Positions 52,582 through 62,103 of a DNA stretch of 64,000 nucleotides are shown piece by piece. The stretch's first letter is position 1; each line of letters starts with the position of its first letter. A model generated the notes under the pieces. That model worked only from the letters and a program-made list of their open reading frames with translations. It had not been told where the DNA came from and made no database searches. The stretch comes from Blautia sp. (GTDB lineage Bacteria; Bacillota; Clostridia; Lachnospirales; Lachnospiraceae), in the NCBI GenBank assembly GCA_029257775.1, contig JARIAQ010000023.1, positions 1-64,000 on the forward strand. Reading direction: 5' to 3'. The position numbers and the translations under genes were made by a program.

Positions 52582-53159
52582 GTATCAATATCCTGCAACT
52601 CTCTTTCATTTTCTACAGAATAAAAAAACGCTTCTTTGATATGTTTTTTCAGTACAGATTTTCCTCCCTTATCCCCCTCAAGACTCTCCAATTCCGGTAC
52701 ATATTTCTCATGAAAAATAACAGGATTTCCTAATTTCTCTCCATTTCTTACACATCCAATAAATTTTTTTGATTTTAAAAATTCTTCCAAAAAATTTTCT
52801 ATTGTTTCTTTTCTTAAATACGGCTGATCTGCCACAAAAAATATATAATAATTATCTTTTCCCTGTTCTTCAAATCTTCTTGCTTTTGACAAACCCAATT
52901 TCAAAGAAGAAGATATTCCCTGTATGCTATAATCATTTCTTACCACTTCTATATTTCTTTTTTTCATTTCCCAAAGAATGTCATCATATTGAGTAACCAC
53001 TACGAAGCTATCAATCATACTCTCCTTTACCCCCTCAATCAACCGTTCTGCCAAATATAGATACAATTTCTTTCCATTCAAAGGATATAACAGTTTATTC
53101 CCTTGAAATCTTCTCGAAAATCCTGCCGCTAACAGAATTGCATGTATTTTTCTCTCCAT
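52563..53159 (-). CDS. MobA/MocA-like nucleotidyltransferase
   Basis: A 198-residue NTP-transferase with LLAAGFSRRFQGNKLL (nucleotide-binding loop) and FVADQPYLRKET (metal-binding Asp). Its closest function is probably molybdenum-cofactor cytidylyl/guanylyl transfer, which would pair with selenium-dependent or molybdenum hydroxylases; no such enzyme is in the window. It starts after AGGGGAGT. Confidence 0.75.
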   Translation of the reverse strand: MERKIHAILLAAGFSRRFQGNKLLYPLNGKKLYLYLAERLIEGVKESMIDSFVVVTQYDDILWEMKKRNIEVVRNDYSIQGISSSLKLGLSKARRFEEQGKDNYYIFFVADQPYLRKETIENFLEEFLKSKKFIGCVRNGEKLGNPVIFHEKYVPELESLEGDKGGKSVLKKHIKEAFFYSVENERELQDIDTKGELT

Positions 53160-53193
53160 ATACTCCCCTCTCTCCTAAAAACACAAAAAAGGG

Positions 53194-53222
53194 TTGACAC
53201 CCCTCTCTTTTTTTGATAGAAT
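53194..53222 (+). promoter_or_regulatory. Promoter of tRNA-Thr(GGT)
   Basis: -35 TTGACA (53194-53199) and -10 TAGAAT (53217-53222), spacer 17 bases. Confidence 0.85.
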
Positions 53223-53249
53223 TCATACTTGTGAAACACAAGATAAGAT

Positions 53250-53322
53250 GCTGCCATGGCTCAGTCGGTAGAGCGTCGCCTTGGTAAGGCGGAGGTCGGC
53301 GGTTCAAGTCCGCTTGGCAGCT
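53250..53322 (+). tRNA. tRNA-Thr (anticodon GGT)
   Basis: A 73-base cloverleaf: acceptor GCTGCCA/TGGCAGC, D-arm with GGCTCAGTCGGTAGAGC, anticodon stem TCGCC/GGCGG with loop TTGGTAA, T-arm CGGCGG-type with TTCAAGT, discriminator T. It reads ACC and ACT. Confidence 0.95.
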
Positions 53323-53326
53323 TTGA

Positions 53327-53359
53327 AAAACCCCTTGATTTTTTCAAGGGGTTTTCTTT
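53327..53359 (+). terminator. Terminator of tRNA-Thr(GGT)
   Basis: AAAACCCCTTGA pairs with TCAAGGGGTTTT, followed by CTTTT. Confidence 0.88.
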
Positions 53360-53402
53360 TATCTACAATACTATTTTACCATATCTATTTCTTAGAGACA
53401 AT

Positions 53403-53438
53403 AAAAGAAGCGCGGTAAAATCTTCTTCTTTACCGCGC
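53403..53438 (-). terminator. Terminator of the GH95 gene
   Basis: On the minus strand GCGCGGTAAA pairs with TTTACCGCGC, followed by TTCTTTT, nine bases after the stop. Confidence 0.9.
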
Positions 53439-53447
53439 CTCTCATTT

Positions 53448-56400
53448 TTATTTTTTCCTCTTTTTGATTACAAAAACAAATCCTGTAAGTGCACATATTC
53501 CTACTGCACTCCATAATAAAATAGGTGCTGAATCTCCAGTTTTTACTAATTTAGTCTGACTTTTCTGACTGGTCTGTGTACTGCCACCAGATTGTGTATT
53601 ACTATCTGGTTTTTTATTTTCGCCATTATCTCCATTCTGATTCGTATCTGGATTTCCATTATTATTGTTTCCATCTGTATTCGGAGGAGTAATATCAGAT
53701 TTTACTGTCACCGCTATACAAGCAACTACATTATTGGGATTTTTTAATGCATCCTTTAATTCTAAGATTCCTTTTACTTCATAAAGGCCACTTTCTTTTT
53801 CGTTATAATTTCCTTTCTCCCATTTTACAGGAAGCTCTGTATCTAACCCAGACTCTAACTGTACAATCACCGATTTAGGCAACTCTAATTTTTCAAAAGG
53901 AACCCCTTTTTCCACCATAAGACCTTCTGGTTCTGTAACACTTACCACAATTTGATCTTCCTGCTCTTTGTTAAAACGGAAGGCAAACTGCACCGGAAGA
54001 GACTGATGTCCCTCTTCGCTAAAAGCTACAATTTTCACTACATAAATCTGATTTTCCACAAGTCCGTTTAACATAAATTCTGTATCTTTTGTGGTTCCTT
54101 TTTTTACACCATCTACATAAATGTTATACCCTGATACTTCTTTTTCTGCTGGTGCTTTCCAAGTAAGTTTCACACAGTCTTTTCCTGTGACTATTTTTAC
54201 TATATCCGTTATAGAAGGAAGTGTAGTATCCTCATTTATACTTGTTGTTGTTACATTAGCAACCTGGATGGCTTTTCCCGATTTTCCGCCTTCATTAATG
54301 GCATAAATCTTGAAATTATACGTTGTTCCCGGATTCAATCCTGTTACTTTTACAAATGTTTCTGCTGTCTCAACTTTCACTTGATGTTCTTCATCAAAAA
54401 TCTCATAAGTTTTTGCTCCTTGAACCCTATCCCACTCCAGCACAATCTTTTGTGATTCTACTAAAATAGCTTTTCCTGTTTCTTCTGTTATCACAGGTGG
54501 CTGAGCTTTTCCCAATGCTTTTATAGCTGCTGCTAAAGCTTTTTTTGATTCATCTACTGATTTTTGTTCTACATTCTCTTTATTCATGACAAGAACAGCT
54601 TCTTGATATACTTTTTCAAATTCAGCCCATTTATCCTTAGGATATGCCTCCTTAGAAAACATAGATGCTTCTGTAATAACATCCTGAAGATTTGCTTTAT
54701 CTACCGTTACTGTTTCTGCTGGCGCAAATACTCTTAAATAATCCACATTCCCTTGCTGCTTTCCTTCTCTATCTGTAACAACACATTTAATTGTATGTTT
54801 TCCTTCAGACAATTTCTCTGATTGAAATAATAATGCCTGATCCTCTCCTGCCCCTATATCAGTGTTAAAAGAACAAGTTTCCTTTTTTTCATGATCTAAA
54901 TATACATCAAGATTCCCACAATTTTGATGCTTTTGTGCATATACCTCAATTTGCGTTCCTGTAAAGGTATATTCAAAATATTTACCAGCTCCTGTGGCTT
55001 CTGTTTTGGTTCCTCCATGATGCCTGTCGGCTTCACCATCCCATGTAGACCATCCTTCACTCCAAGTAATTTCAGGGTTTGGCTGCCACTTTCCATCTTT
55101 TTGTACTGCATCTTCAATTTCTGTTATGTTACTTTCATTTTCCTGTTTTAATGCTACTTTTAACGTTAATTCGCCGATTTTTGTAGCATCTACTTTGGAT
55201 ACTGCTGTAATATTCACGGTTCCATTTTTTCTTTTTACTGTTACAAGACCATTTTCATCTATCTCTGCTATAGATGTATCTGAAGAAGACCATGTAACAC
55301 TTTTATCCTGTACTTCTTCTGGCTGTACTTCCGCCTTCATTTGAATGGTACTATCAGCTTTTCCAATAGTGGTAATCCCTGACACTGTAGATACTTTTAC
55401 AGAAGATGGCATCGCCATTGTATTGTCTAATACACGAAAAGCATCTAATTCTACTTTCGTAGGCTTTCCTACACCTTGACTACTTTGATTTAGCACCTTC
55501 AATACGATGGTATGCTCTCCATAAGATAAATCATCTTTTTCGAAAACTTTTTGTTGTCTCTTGGTCTGAGTACTATAAGTATCTACTTCTCCATAGGACT
55601 TTCCATCAATCAAAACTTCCAGCTTTCCTCTATCATGATTTGTACAAGTAATCACTTCAATTCCTGTTCCTATGAAATCCAAAGTAACACTCTCATTTCC
55701 CTGAGGTGTATTCAAATACTTTATTGTACCGTTATAGTTTACATCCTCTTTCCAGTCTCCCCATGCACCTTCATATAAAATATGGCCATTTGTATCATCA
55801 ATCATCCCTGCCGTTACAGCCGCTTCTTTTACAGATACAAATTCTGTTCTTTCAGATTCCTGCCCAGAAACTACAGCTGAAATCTGGTATTCCATAGTAC
55901 CTAGCTTCTCAAATGCTGTTATATCCTTATACGAATTTGCCTTTACATTATTGGCAATTAATTGTACATCTCCGCCTTCCACTTTACGATATACATTAAA
56001 TCTTGTTTGTTCAACATCTGACTTGTCCCATGTAAGTTCTACATTTTCCTTATCTATACGATTTACTACAAGATTAGCTGGCATCTCCACCTTTTGAGGA
56101 ATATTTTTAATTGTATAAGTTTTTCCCTTTTCTGTTTCAAAAGAAATTCGATCTGCAGTAAGTGATTTTAAATCTATAGGATTGCCTGCTTCATCAAAAA
56201 CAGTTGCCAGCGAAGCATTAGCAACTTGAATAGTTGCTGTTCCTCCATTATTGGATAAAATACTTGCCTCTGTTAAGGTCTTATCTGCCCACTTCATGTT
56301 TACTTCAAAGTTTCCTCTTGCCACAAGCCCCTGTACACTTCCATTTGCCCATACATCTGGCAATGATGGCAGCATATTTATGTATCCCATATTGCTTTGT

Positions 56401-58649
56401 AGCAACATTTCTGATACACCAGACGTCATACCAAAGTTTCCATCAATCTGAAATGGACTATGTGTATCCCAAAGATTTGGATAAATACCGTCATGGAACA
56501 GATTTTGAATAAGCTTATGTGCCTGGTTTCCATCTCCCGTTCTTGCCCAGGCATTAATTCTTTGTCCCATTCCCCAGCCAGTACTTTTTTCTCCTCGCTC
56601 TTTCAAAGAAATAATAGCTGCATCCATATATTTTGCATTGTCCACAGAAATCAAATCCCCAGGAAATAGTCCTAATAAATGAGACATATGTCTATGACCT
56701 TTCTCCCCTATACTTCCCAGTGTAGTTTCTGTATACCATTCTTTGATCTGACCACTATCACCAATTTCAATAGGTTTTAATTTTTCTTGTCTTACACGCC
56801 ATTCTTTTGCCTTATCTAAATCTTTTCCTAAAATTTCTGCTGCTGTTGCTGCATCTTCGTACAATTGCCAAATTAGGGACTGCTCATATGTATTTCCAGC
56901 AGTAACAGGTCCGTGTTCTGGTGAATATGCTGGTGCAGACACCAGTCTGCCTGTTTCTTTATCTTCAATTAATATCTGATCATATAAAAGAGCAGATTCT
57001 TTTAACAACGGATAAATATTTTTCTCCATATATGCTACATCACCAGTATACTCATAATATTCCCAGCAATTTTGCAAAATCCAAGGAAGCGCTGCCGGTG
57101 ACCAGCCCCAGCTAAAATCCCATCCTGGGCAAGTCCATCCAAATGGTGTGTTTTGAGTATGGGCTGTAAATCCTCCCTTTTCTACACCAAAATATGTCTC
57201 CGCAGTTACCCTTCCTGGTTCTACCAAAGATTTAATATAATCAATCAGCGGAGTAGCACATTCTGCCATATTTGTAGAATACGTAGGCCAATAATTCATC
57301 TGTAAATTGACATTCATATGATAATCAGATGCCCATGGAATTCGATTATGATCTCCTACACGATTTTGCCATACTCCTTGTAAATTAGAAGGTAAATCTC
57401 CTCTTCTGGAAGAAGCAATGGTTAAATATCTCCCGTATTGAAACAATAGTACTTCTAATGCTCGATTTTCTGCTTCTGTATTTTTCTTTACATTATAGTC
57501 ATTCAATAACATGTCTGTTGTTTTATTCGGTACGCTTTGTCCTAAATCCAACTCTACACGTGAAAAAATTTCAGAATAATCAGCGATATGATCTTTTTTT
57601 ACTTTTTCATATCCTTTTTTACTTGCTTGATCTACTATCTGCTGTACGCTATCATCTAATTCTTTTTCTGTTTCACCAGTACGATAATTTGGATATGAAT
57701 TTAAATAATCTGTATCCGCAGAAACATATACAACGGCTTCTGATGCGTGAGATACATGAAGTTTTTCTCCATCTTTCTCCTCTACCTTTCCATCTTCTGT
57801 CACTACTTTCATTTTCCCGTTGAGTTTCAACTGGTTATCTTGCATTTCACCTGCTACTGTAATCGTATTACCTTTTACTGTAGTTTTTACTTCCTTTCCC
57901 AGCTTTTTGTTTACTACATCTTCTGCGTTGTCAACAGGAAAAGAAATATCAAAATCCATTTTTTCGCTCCCTGTTGCAGTAAACTTCATTACTAGGACAT
58001 TATCTGGATAACTAATAAAATATTCTCTGTGCATCTTTGTATCATGATATTCAAAATCTACCGATGCCACAGCATTTTCTAAATTTAAATCACGGACATA
58101 ATTCTCTGCATTTTTTTCATCCAAGCCAAAATCTACATAAATATCTCCCCATGATTGGTACGCTCCGTATCCATTCACTTCACCTGTAAGCTTTTTAGCC
58201 AATTCATTTGCCTTGGCATCCTCTCCCTTTTTATATAGCTCGATAACTTCCTTATACACATCCGACATTTTCTTACCGTTATCGGCTGTTTTTTTATTAC
58301 CTCCGTTATAATCTGGACGATTTTTACTAGGTCCACCATTCCAAAGTGTTTTTTGATTAAAGGTTAATTTTTCTTTCCCAATTTCGCCATAAATATTAGC
58401 ACCCATAAAACTATTTCCGATAGGAAGCGTTTGTTGTTGCCAGGTATTGTCTTCCTCTGTAGTTCCAAAACTTCCACCATTTAAAATATTTTTCCCTTTT
58501 GAAGCTGGCTCATCATACCAAAGACGTAAATTATGATTATCCTTTATTTCCATTTCCGTCTCTCCTTGTACGGACAATGGAACTAATGATGTAGTTAAAG
58601 CAACTGCACACATCCCCGCCAGTACTTTTTTTAAATTTTTACTTTTCAT
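53448..58649 (-). CDS. Cell-wall-anchored GH95 alpha-L-fucosidase
   Basis: A 1733-residue secreted enzyme. A signal peptide (about 1-29) precedes the GH95 N-terminal beta domain (about 40-330) and the catalytic (alpha/alpha)6 barrel (about 380-790). By alignment with the Bifidobacterium AfcA family the catalytic Asn pair is Asn446 and Asn448 (HMNVNLQMNYW), the general acid Glu578 (SPEHGP) and Asp736 (FQIDGNFG). C-terminal parts in order: fibronectin type III (about 860-945), a carbohydrate-binding-like domain (about 955-1075), a BIG2 domain (about 1085-1165), a second CBM-like domain (about 1180-1300), a FIVAR helical repeat (about 1305-1370), two more fibronectin-type domains, an Ig-like domain, an Asn/Gly-rich linker and an LPXTG-like anchor (LVKTGD) with membrane segment and KKRKK tail. 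It cleaves alpha-1,2-fucosyl links of mucin or milk glycans at the cell surface. It stands alone. Confidence 0.93.
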   Translation of the reverse strand: MKSKNLKKVLAGMCAVALTTSLVPLSVQGETEMEIKDNHNLRLWYDEPASKGKNILNGGSFGTTEEDNTWQQQTLPIGNSFMGANIYGEIGKEKLTFNQKTLWNGGPSKNRPDYNGGNKKTADNGKKMSDVYKEVIELYKKGEDAKANELAKKLTGEVNGYGAYQSWGDIYVDFGLDEKNAENYVRDLNLENAVASVDFEYHDTKMHREYFISYPDNVLVMKFTATGSEKMDFDISFPVDNAEDVVNKKLGKEVKTTVKGNTITVAGEMQDNQLKLNGKMKVVTEDGKVEEKDGEKLHVSHASEAVVYVSADTDYLNSYPNYRTGETEKELDDSVQQIVDQASKKGYEKVKKDHIADYSEIFSRVELDLGQSVPNKTTDMLLNDYNVKKNTEAENRALEVLLFQYGRYLTIASSRRGDLPSNLQGVWQNRVGDHNRIPWASDYHMNVNLQMNYWPTYSTNMAECATPLIDYIKSLVEPGRVTAETYFGVEKGGFTAHTQNTPFGWTCPGWDFSWGWSPAALPWILQNCWEYYEYTGDVAYMEKNIYPLLKESALLYDQILIEDKETGRLVSAPAYSPEHGPVTAGNTYEQSLIWQLYEDAATAAEILGKDLDKAKEWRVRQEKLKPIEIGDSGQIKEWYTETTLGSIGEKGHRHMSHLLGLFPGDLISVDNAKYMDAAIISLKERGEKSTGWGMGQRINAWARTGDGNQAHKLIQNLFHDGIYPNLWDTHSPFQIDGNFGMTSGVSEMLLQSNMGYINMLPSLPDVWANGSVQGLVARGNFEVNMKWADKTLTEASILSNNGGTATIQVANASLATVFDEAGNPIDLKSLTADRISFETEKGKTYTIKNIPQKVEMPANLVVNRIDKENVELTWDKSDVEQTRFNVYRKVEGGDVQLIANNVKANSYKDITAFEKLGTMEYQISAVVSGQESERTEFVSVKEAAVTAGMIDDTNGHILYEGAWGDWKEDVNYNGTIKYLNTPQGNESVTLDFIGTGIEVITCTNHDRGKLEVLIDGKSYGEVDTYSTQTKRQQKVFEKDDLSYGEHTIVLKVLNQSSQGVGKPTKVELDAFRVLDNTMAMPSSVKVSTVSGITTIGKADSTIQMKAEVQPEEVQDKSVTWSSSDTSIAEIDENGLVTVKRKNGTVNITAVSKVDATKIGELTLKVALKQENESNITEIEDAVQKDGKWQPNPEITWSEGWSTWDGEADRHHGGTKTEATGAGKYFEYTFTGTQIEVYAQKHQNCGNLDVYLDHEKKETCSFNTDIGAGEDQALLFQSEKLSEGKHTIKCVVTDREGKQQGNVDYLRVFAPAETVTVDKANLQDVITEASMFSKEAYPKDKWAEFEKVYQEAVLVMNKENVEQKSVDESKKALAAAIKALGKAQPPVITEETGKAILVESQKIVLEWDRVQGAKTYEIFDEEHQVKVETAETFVKVTGLNPGTTYNFKIYAINEGGKSGKAIQVANVTTTSINEDTTLPSITDIVKIVTGKDCVKLTWKAPAEKEVSGYNIYVDGVKKGTTKDTEFMLNGLVENQIYVVKIVAFSEEGHQSLPVQFAFRFNKEQEDQIVVSVTEPEGLMVEKGVPFEKLELPKSVIVQLESGLDTELPVKWEKGNYNEKESGLYEVKGILELKDALKNPNNVVACIAVTVKSDITPPNTDGNNNNGNPDTNQNGDNGENKKPDSNTQSGGSTQTSQKSQTKLVKTGDSAPILLWSAVGICALTGFVFVIKKRKK

Positions 58650-58872
58650 ACCGTTCCCCTTTCTGGTATTTGCTCTACTATAAATATTTCTAAGTATATT
58701 CCTCTATTAATTTTATTGATTTGCATTTTCGACCTATTTTTTTATATTATTTTGCTTTTTTTGTGCATTTTAACTACTTACTTTTCTTTTTTTATATTCA
58801 TCATTCTCAATTTATCAATTTATTTTTGATAATATTTATGCAAATATAACATCTCTACACAATATAATTTTC
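58650..58872. other. AT-rich region upstream of the GH95 gene
   Basis: About 220 bases, strongly AT-rich, with no convincing open frame. A TATACT hexamer lies about 45 bases before the GH95 start on the minus strand, without a good -35, as expected for an activator-dependent promoter; no catabolite-response element was recognised. Confidence 0.4.
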
Positions 58873-58926
58873 AAAAAAAGACGATTGTAGAAAAGTATTT
58901 TTCTTTTATACTTTTCTACAATCGTC
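58873..58926 (-). terminator. Terminator of the cysE-sigH operon
   Basis: On the minus strand a 19-base perfect stem (58908-58926 with 58880-58898) closes a nine-base loop and is followed by seven T residues. Confidence 0.95.
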
Positions 58927-58932
58927 CTTCTT

Positions 58933-59523
58933 TTATTTTTCCCATTTCATTCCATGGATTTTATTTCGTATTCTTTGCAATGCATTATCAATGGATTTTG
59001 GCTGTTTCCCTGTCATCTTTGCAATCTGAATATAATTTGCCCCATCCAAATATGCATCTAGCACCTGATTTTCAAATGGACTTAAACGTTTTCTTATATA
59101 TTCCATCATAGTATTAACGTTCTCTTTTCCAATAACAATTTCTTCTGGATTTTGCTGCATAAGATCTTCTGAATTATACAGCGGTTCTTCCACTTCACTT
59201 AAAGAAACATATGAATTCAGTGGTTTATGCTTTTGTCTACTTGAAATTTCAATTGCTTTATACATCTGCCTTTCTATACATAAATTAGCAAATGTAGAAA
59301 AAGAAGCATTTTTATCAGGATAATACCCTCGGACTGCTTTAAACAATCCAATCATCCCTTCTTGAATCAAATCTTCTTGTTCCCCGCCAATAAGAAACAT
59401 GGCATGTGCCTTTTTCAATACCATTCCCTTATATTTATTGATTAGATACTCTTCCAATCCTTCTTGACCTTCCCACAAAAGATTAAAAAGCTCCTCATCT
59501 TTTAAATTTTTATATTCCTTCAT
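58933..59523 (-). CDS. sigH: RNA polymerase sigma factor SigH (sigma-70 family, sporulation type)
   Basis: A 196-residue sigma factor with regions 2 (LIQEGMIGLFKAVRGYYPDKNASFSTFANLCIERQM, read in pieces, about 55-95) and 4 (QIAKMTGKQPKSIDNALQRIRNKI, about 165-190). SigH directs early stationary-phase and sporulation genes in Firmicutes. It is the last gene of the T-box-controlled operon and is 15 bases after rlmB. ATG at 59523 follows CAGGA; the frame opens two codons earlier at TTG. YacP (rae1), which lies between rlmB and sigH in B. subtilis, is absent. Confidence 0.92.
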   Translation of the reverse strand: MKEYKNLKDEELFNLLWEGQEGLEEYLINKYKGMVLKKAHAMFLIGGEQEDLIQEGMIGLFKAVRGYYPDKNASFSTFANLCIERQMYKAIEISSRQKHKPLNSYVSLSEVEEPLYNSEDLMQQNPEEIVIGKENVNTMMEYIRKRLSPFENQVLDAYLDGANYIQIAKMTGKQPKSIDNALQRIRNKIHGMKWEK

Positions 59524-59538
59524 AAACAAATTCCTGTA

Positions 59539-60288
59539 TTATTTTCCCATTCTTTGTCTCACAATTTCATATGCCAGTACACCTGCTGCCACAGACGCAT
59601 TTAAGGAATCAATATTCCCTTGCATTGGTATAGATGCAATAAAATCACATTTTTCTCTTACTAACTTAGACACACCTTCTCCTTCATTACCAATAACTAA
59701 TCCGATTGCCCCTTTTAAATCAAGGTCATACATTTGTGTGCCTCCCATATCTGCACATACAAACCAGATTCCCTCTTTTTTCAGACTTTCAATGGTTCTC
59801 CCAAGATTGGTAACTTTCGCAACAGGTGTATAATTTAATGCTCCTGCAGAAGTCCTTGCGACTGTTGCAGTTAGTCCCACAGCCCTATTTTTCGGAATAA
59901 TCACACCATGAGCTCCAGCCAAATTAGCAGTACGAATGATTGCTCCTAAATTATGAGGATCTTCAATATTATCTAATAATACTAAAAAAGGCTGTTCTCC
60001 TTTTTCTCTAGCTGCTGCTAGAATATCTTCTACTTCTGCATAAGCATATGCAGCAGTCATTGCAATCACACCTTGATGTCTACCTGTTTCAGATAACTGA
60101 TCCAATCTTTCCTTTTTCACGTATTTAATCATGGTATCATGCTTTTTTGCCTCACGCAAAATTGTACGCACAGGACCATCTTCACATTTTTCTAAAACAA
60201 ATAGTTTATCCACAGATTTTCCAGAGCGAAAAGCCTCTAAAACAGCATTCCTACCTTCTATCTTCGTTTCCTGGAATTTATTCTCCAT
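59539..60288 (-). CDS. rlmB: 23S rRNA (guanosine(2251)-2'-O)-methyltransferase
   Basis: RlmB methylates G2251 in the P-site of 23S rRNA. The 249-residue SpoU-family protein has an N-terminal substrate domain (about 5-80) and the knot domain with LLDNIEDPHNLGAIIRTANLAGAHGVI, VIGNEGEGVS and LNASVAAGVLAYE. It overlaps mrnC by 11 bases. Confidence 0.95.
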   Translation of the reverse strand: MENKFQETKIEGRNAVLEAFRSGKSVDKLFVLEKCEDGPVRTILREAKKHDTMIKYVKKERLDQLSETGRHQGVIAMTAAYAYAEVEDILAAAREKGEQPFLVLLDNIEDPHNLGAIIRTANLAGAHGVIIPKNRAVGLTATVARTSAGALNYTPVAKVTNLGRTIESLKKEGIWFVCADMGGTQMYDLDLKGAIGLVIGNEGEGVSKLVREKCDFIASIPMQGNIDSLNASVAAGVLAYEIVRQRMGK

Positions 60289-60712
60289 TATTTTCTCCTT
60301 CTGTAATGCCTATTTTTATTAATTCCAACATTCTATCCCACTGTTCTGTCAGATACAAATACCCTATCAGTGCTTCAAAACCTGTAGCTCTTCTATAATC
60401 CGACATACTGGCATTTTTTGCCATGGTAAACGATTTTGCATTTCGCCCTCTTTTAAAAACACCAGTTTCCTCTTCGGTAAGATAAGGTTTTAATTTCTCT
60501 ATAATTGCTGACTGTGCCGATGCTTTTACTAATTTACTGGCTCTTTGATGCAATTTATTCACCTGTGTATTTCCTTTTTCCACTAAAATCGTACGTATAA
60601 CCAGCTCATAAATAGCATCTCCAATATAAGCAAGAGTTAATGGAGAATAAGTTCTAATATCTGTATCCTCCAACCCAAACAACTCTTTGAATTTTTTTAA
60701 GCTCGCTTCCAT
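60278..60712 (-). CDS. mrnC: Mini-ribonuclease III
   Basis: Mini-III is an RNase III-like endonuclease without a double-stranded RNA-binding domain that matures 23S rRNA. The 144-residue product has LAYIGDAIYELVIR (catalytic Asp) and DYRRATGFEALIGYLYL. It overlaps both neighbours, a conserved order cysS-mrnC-rlmB. Confidence 0.94.
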   Translation of the reverse strand: MEASLKKFKELFGLEDTDIRTYSPLTLAYIGDAIYELVIRTILVEKGNTQVNKLHQRASKLVKASAQSAIIEKLKPYLTEEETGVFKRGRNAKSFTMAKNASMSDYRRATGFEALIGYLYLTEQWDRMLELIKIGITEGENNGE

Positions 60713-62103
60713 TGTACGCCCTCTCTTGTATCTTTTAAGATAATGCCCATAGAAGCCAATTCATCTCGAATTTCGTCTGCTCTTTTAAAATTCTTCTCTT
60801 TTCTTGCCTGCTGACGTTCTTCAATGAGTTTTTCGATTTCCTGATCTAAAATTTCTGCCTCCTTATTCACAATCAAACCTAAAACATCACTTAAATGTAC
60901 AATTGTTTCAAAGAGATACTGTACAAAAGCAGCTGTACTCTTTTCATCCGCTTTTGTATTAGCAAATTTTACTAATTCAAAAATAGCTGCAATGGCATCT
61001 GCAGTATTAAAATCATCTTCCATGGAATTTTCATATTTCTTGACGTATTCTAAAACTTCTGATTCCAATGCTTTTTCTATTTCTGTCATTTCTGTTTTTT
61101 CTGCTGTTTCTAATAAATGTTTTAACTGTTCTACACAAGTGACAATTCTTTCTAAAGAATTTTTTGATGCCTCCATCAGCTCTGCACTAAAATTCAAAGG
61201 GCTTCTGTAGTGTGCATTCAACATAAAAAATCGCAGAACCTGTAAATCATATTTTTCTCCGATTTCTCTTACTGTAAAGAAATTCCCCAGAGATTTTGAC
61301 ATTTTACGATTGTCAATATTCAAAAATGCATTGTGCATCCAATATCTTGCAAACTGTTTTCCATTGCAACATTCAGACTGAGCAATTTCATTTTCATGAT
61401 GTGGAAAAACAAGATCCTCGCCACCAGCATGAATATCAATTTCTTCACCTAAATATTTTTTGGACATAACAGAGCACTCAATATGCCAACCTGGGCGGCC
61501 CTCACTCCATGGTGATACCCAAAAGGGTTCTCCTTCTTTTTTGGGTTTCCAGAGTACAAAATCCAATGGATCTTCTTTCTGGTTCTCTCCCGAAACCTGA
61601 AGAGAACGAAATCCTGACTGTAAATCCTCCAAGTTTTTATGAGATAATTTTCCATATTCTTCAAAATTTTTCACACGGAAATATACAGTACCATTTACCT
61701 CATAAGCAAATCCCTTATTGATCAAAGTCTGTATCATATCAATCATTCCATCAATTTCCTGTGTTGCCAAAGGGTGTGTCGTTGCTGGCTTCACATTCAT
61801 GTCTGCCATATCTTTCTGACACTCTTTAATATAACGGCTGGAAATTTCTTCTGCACTTACCCCTTCTTCTACTGCTTTTGCAATAATTTTATCATCTACA
61901 TCTGTAAAATTAGATACATAATTAACTTCGTATCCTTTATACTCCATGTAACGACGTACTGTATCAAACACAATCATTGGTCTTGCATTTCCAATGTGGA
62001 TAAAATTATAAACCGTAGGTCCACACACATACATTTTTACTTTTCCTTTTTCTAAAGGAACAAATTCTTCTTTCTTTTTTGTTAAAGTATTATATATTCT
62101 CAT
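60697..62103 (-). CDS. cysS: Cysteinyl-tRNA synthetase
   Basis: CysS charges tRNA-Cys. The 468-residue class I enzyme has the zinc ligand YVCGPTVYN, HIGNARP (HIGH), WHIECSVMSKKYLG with the second Cys, the HHENE-type motif and the KMSKS loop (NRKMSKSLGN). It overlaps cysE and mrnC and is the second gene behind the Cys T-box. Confidence 0.97.
   Translation of the reverse strand: MRIYNTLTKKKEEFVPLEKGKVKMYVCGPTVYNFIHIGNARPMIVFDTVRRYMEYKGYEVNYVSNFTDVDDKIIAKAVEEGVSAEEISSRYIKECQKDMADMNVKPATTHPLATQEIDGMIDMIQTLINKGFAYEVNGTVYFRVKNFEEYGKLSHKNLEDLQSGFRSLQVSGENQKEDPLDFVLWKPKKEGEPFWVSPWSEGRPGWHIECSVMSKKYLGEEIDIHAGGEDLVFPHHENEIAQSECCNGKQFARYWMHNAFLNIDNRKMSKSLGNFFTVREIGEKYDLQVLRFFMLNAHYRSPLNFSAELMEASKNSLERIVTCVEQLKHLLETAEKTEMTEIEKALESEVLEYVKKYENSMEDDFNTADAIAAIFELVKFANTKADEKSTAAFVQYLFETIVHLSDVLGLIVNKEAEILDQEIEKLIEERQQARKEKNFKRADEIRDELASMGIILKDTREGVQWKRA

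Noticed and set aside
53448-58649. A prophage or genomic island around the GH95 gene
   Set aside because: No integrase, transposase, direct repeat or composition break was seen; the gene is flanked by ordinary tRNA and operon structures.
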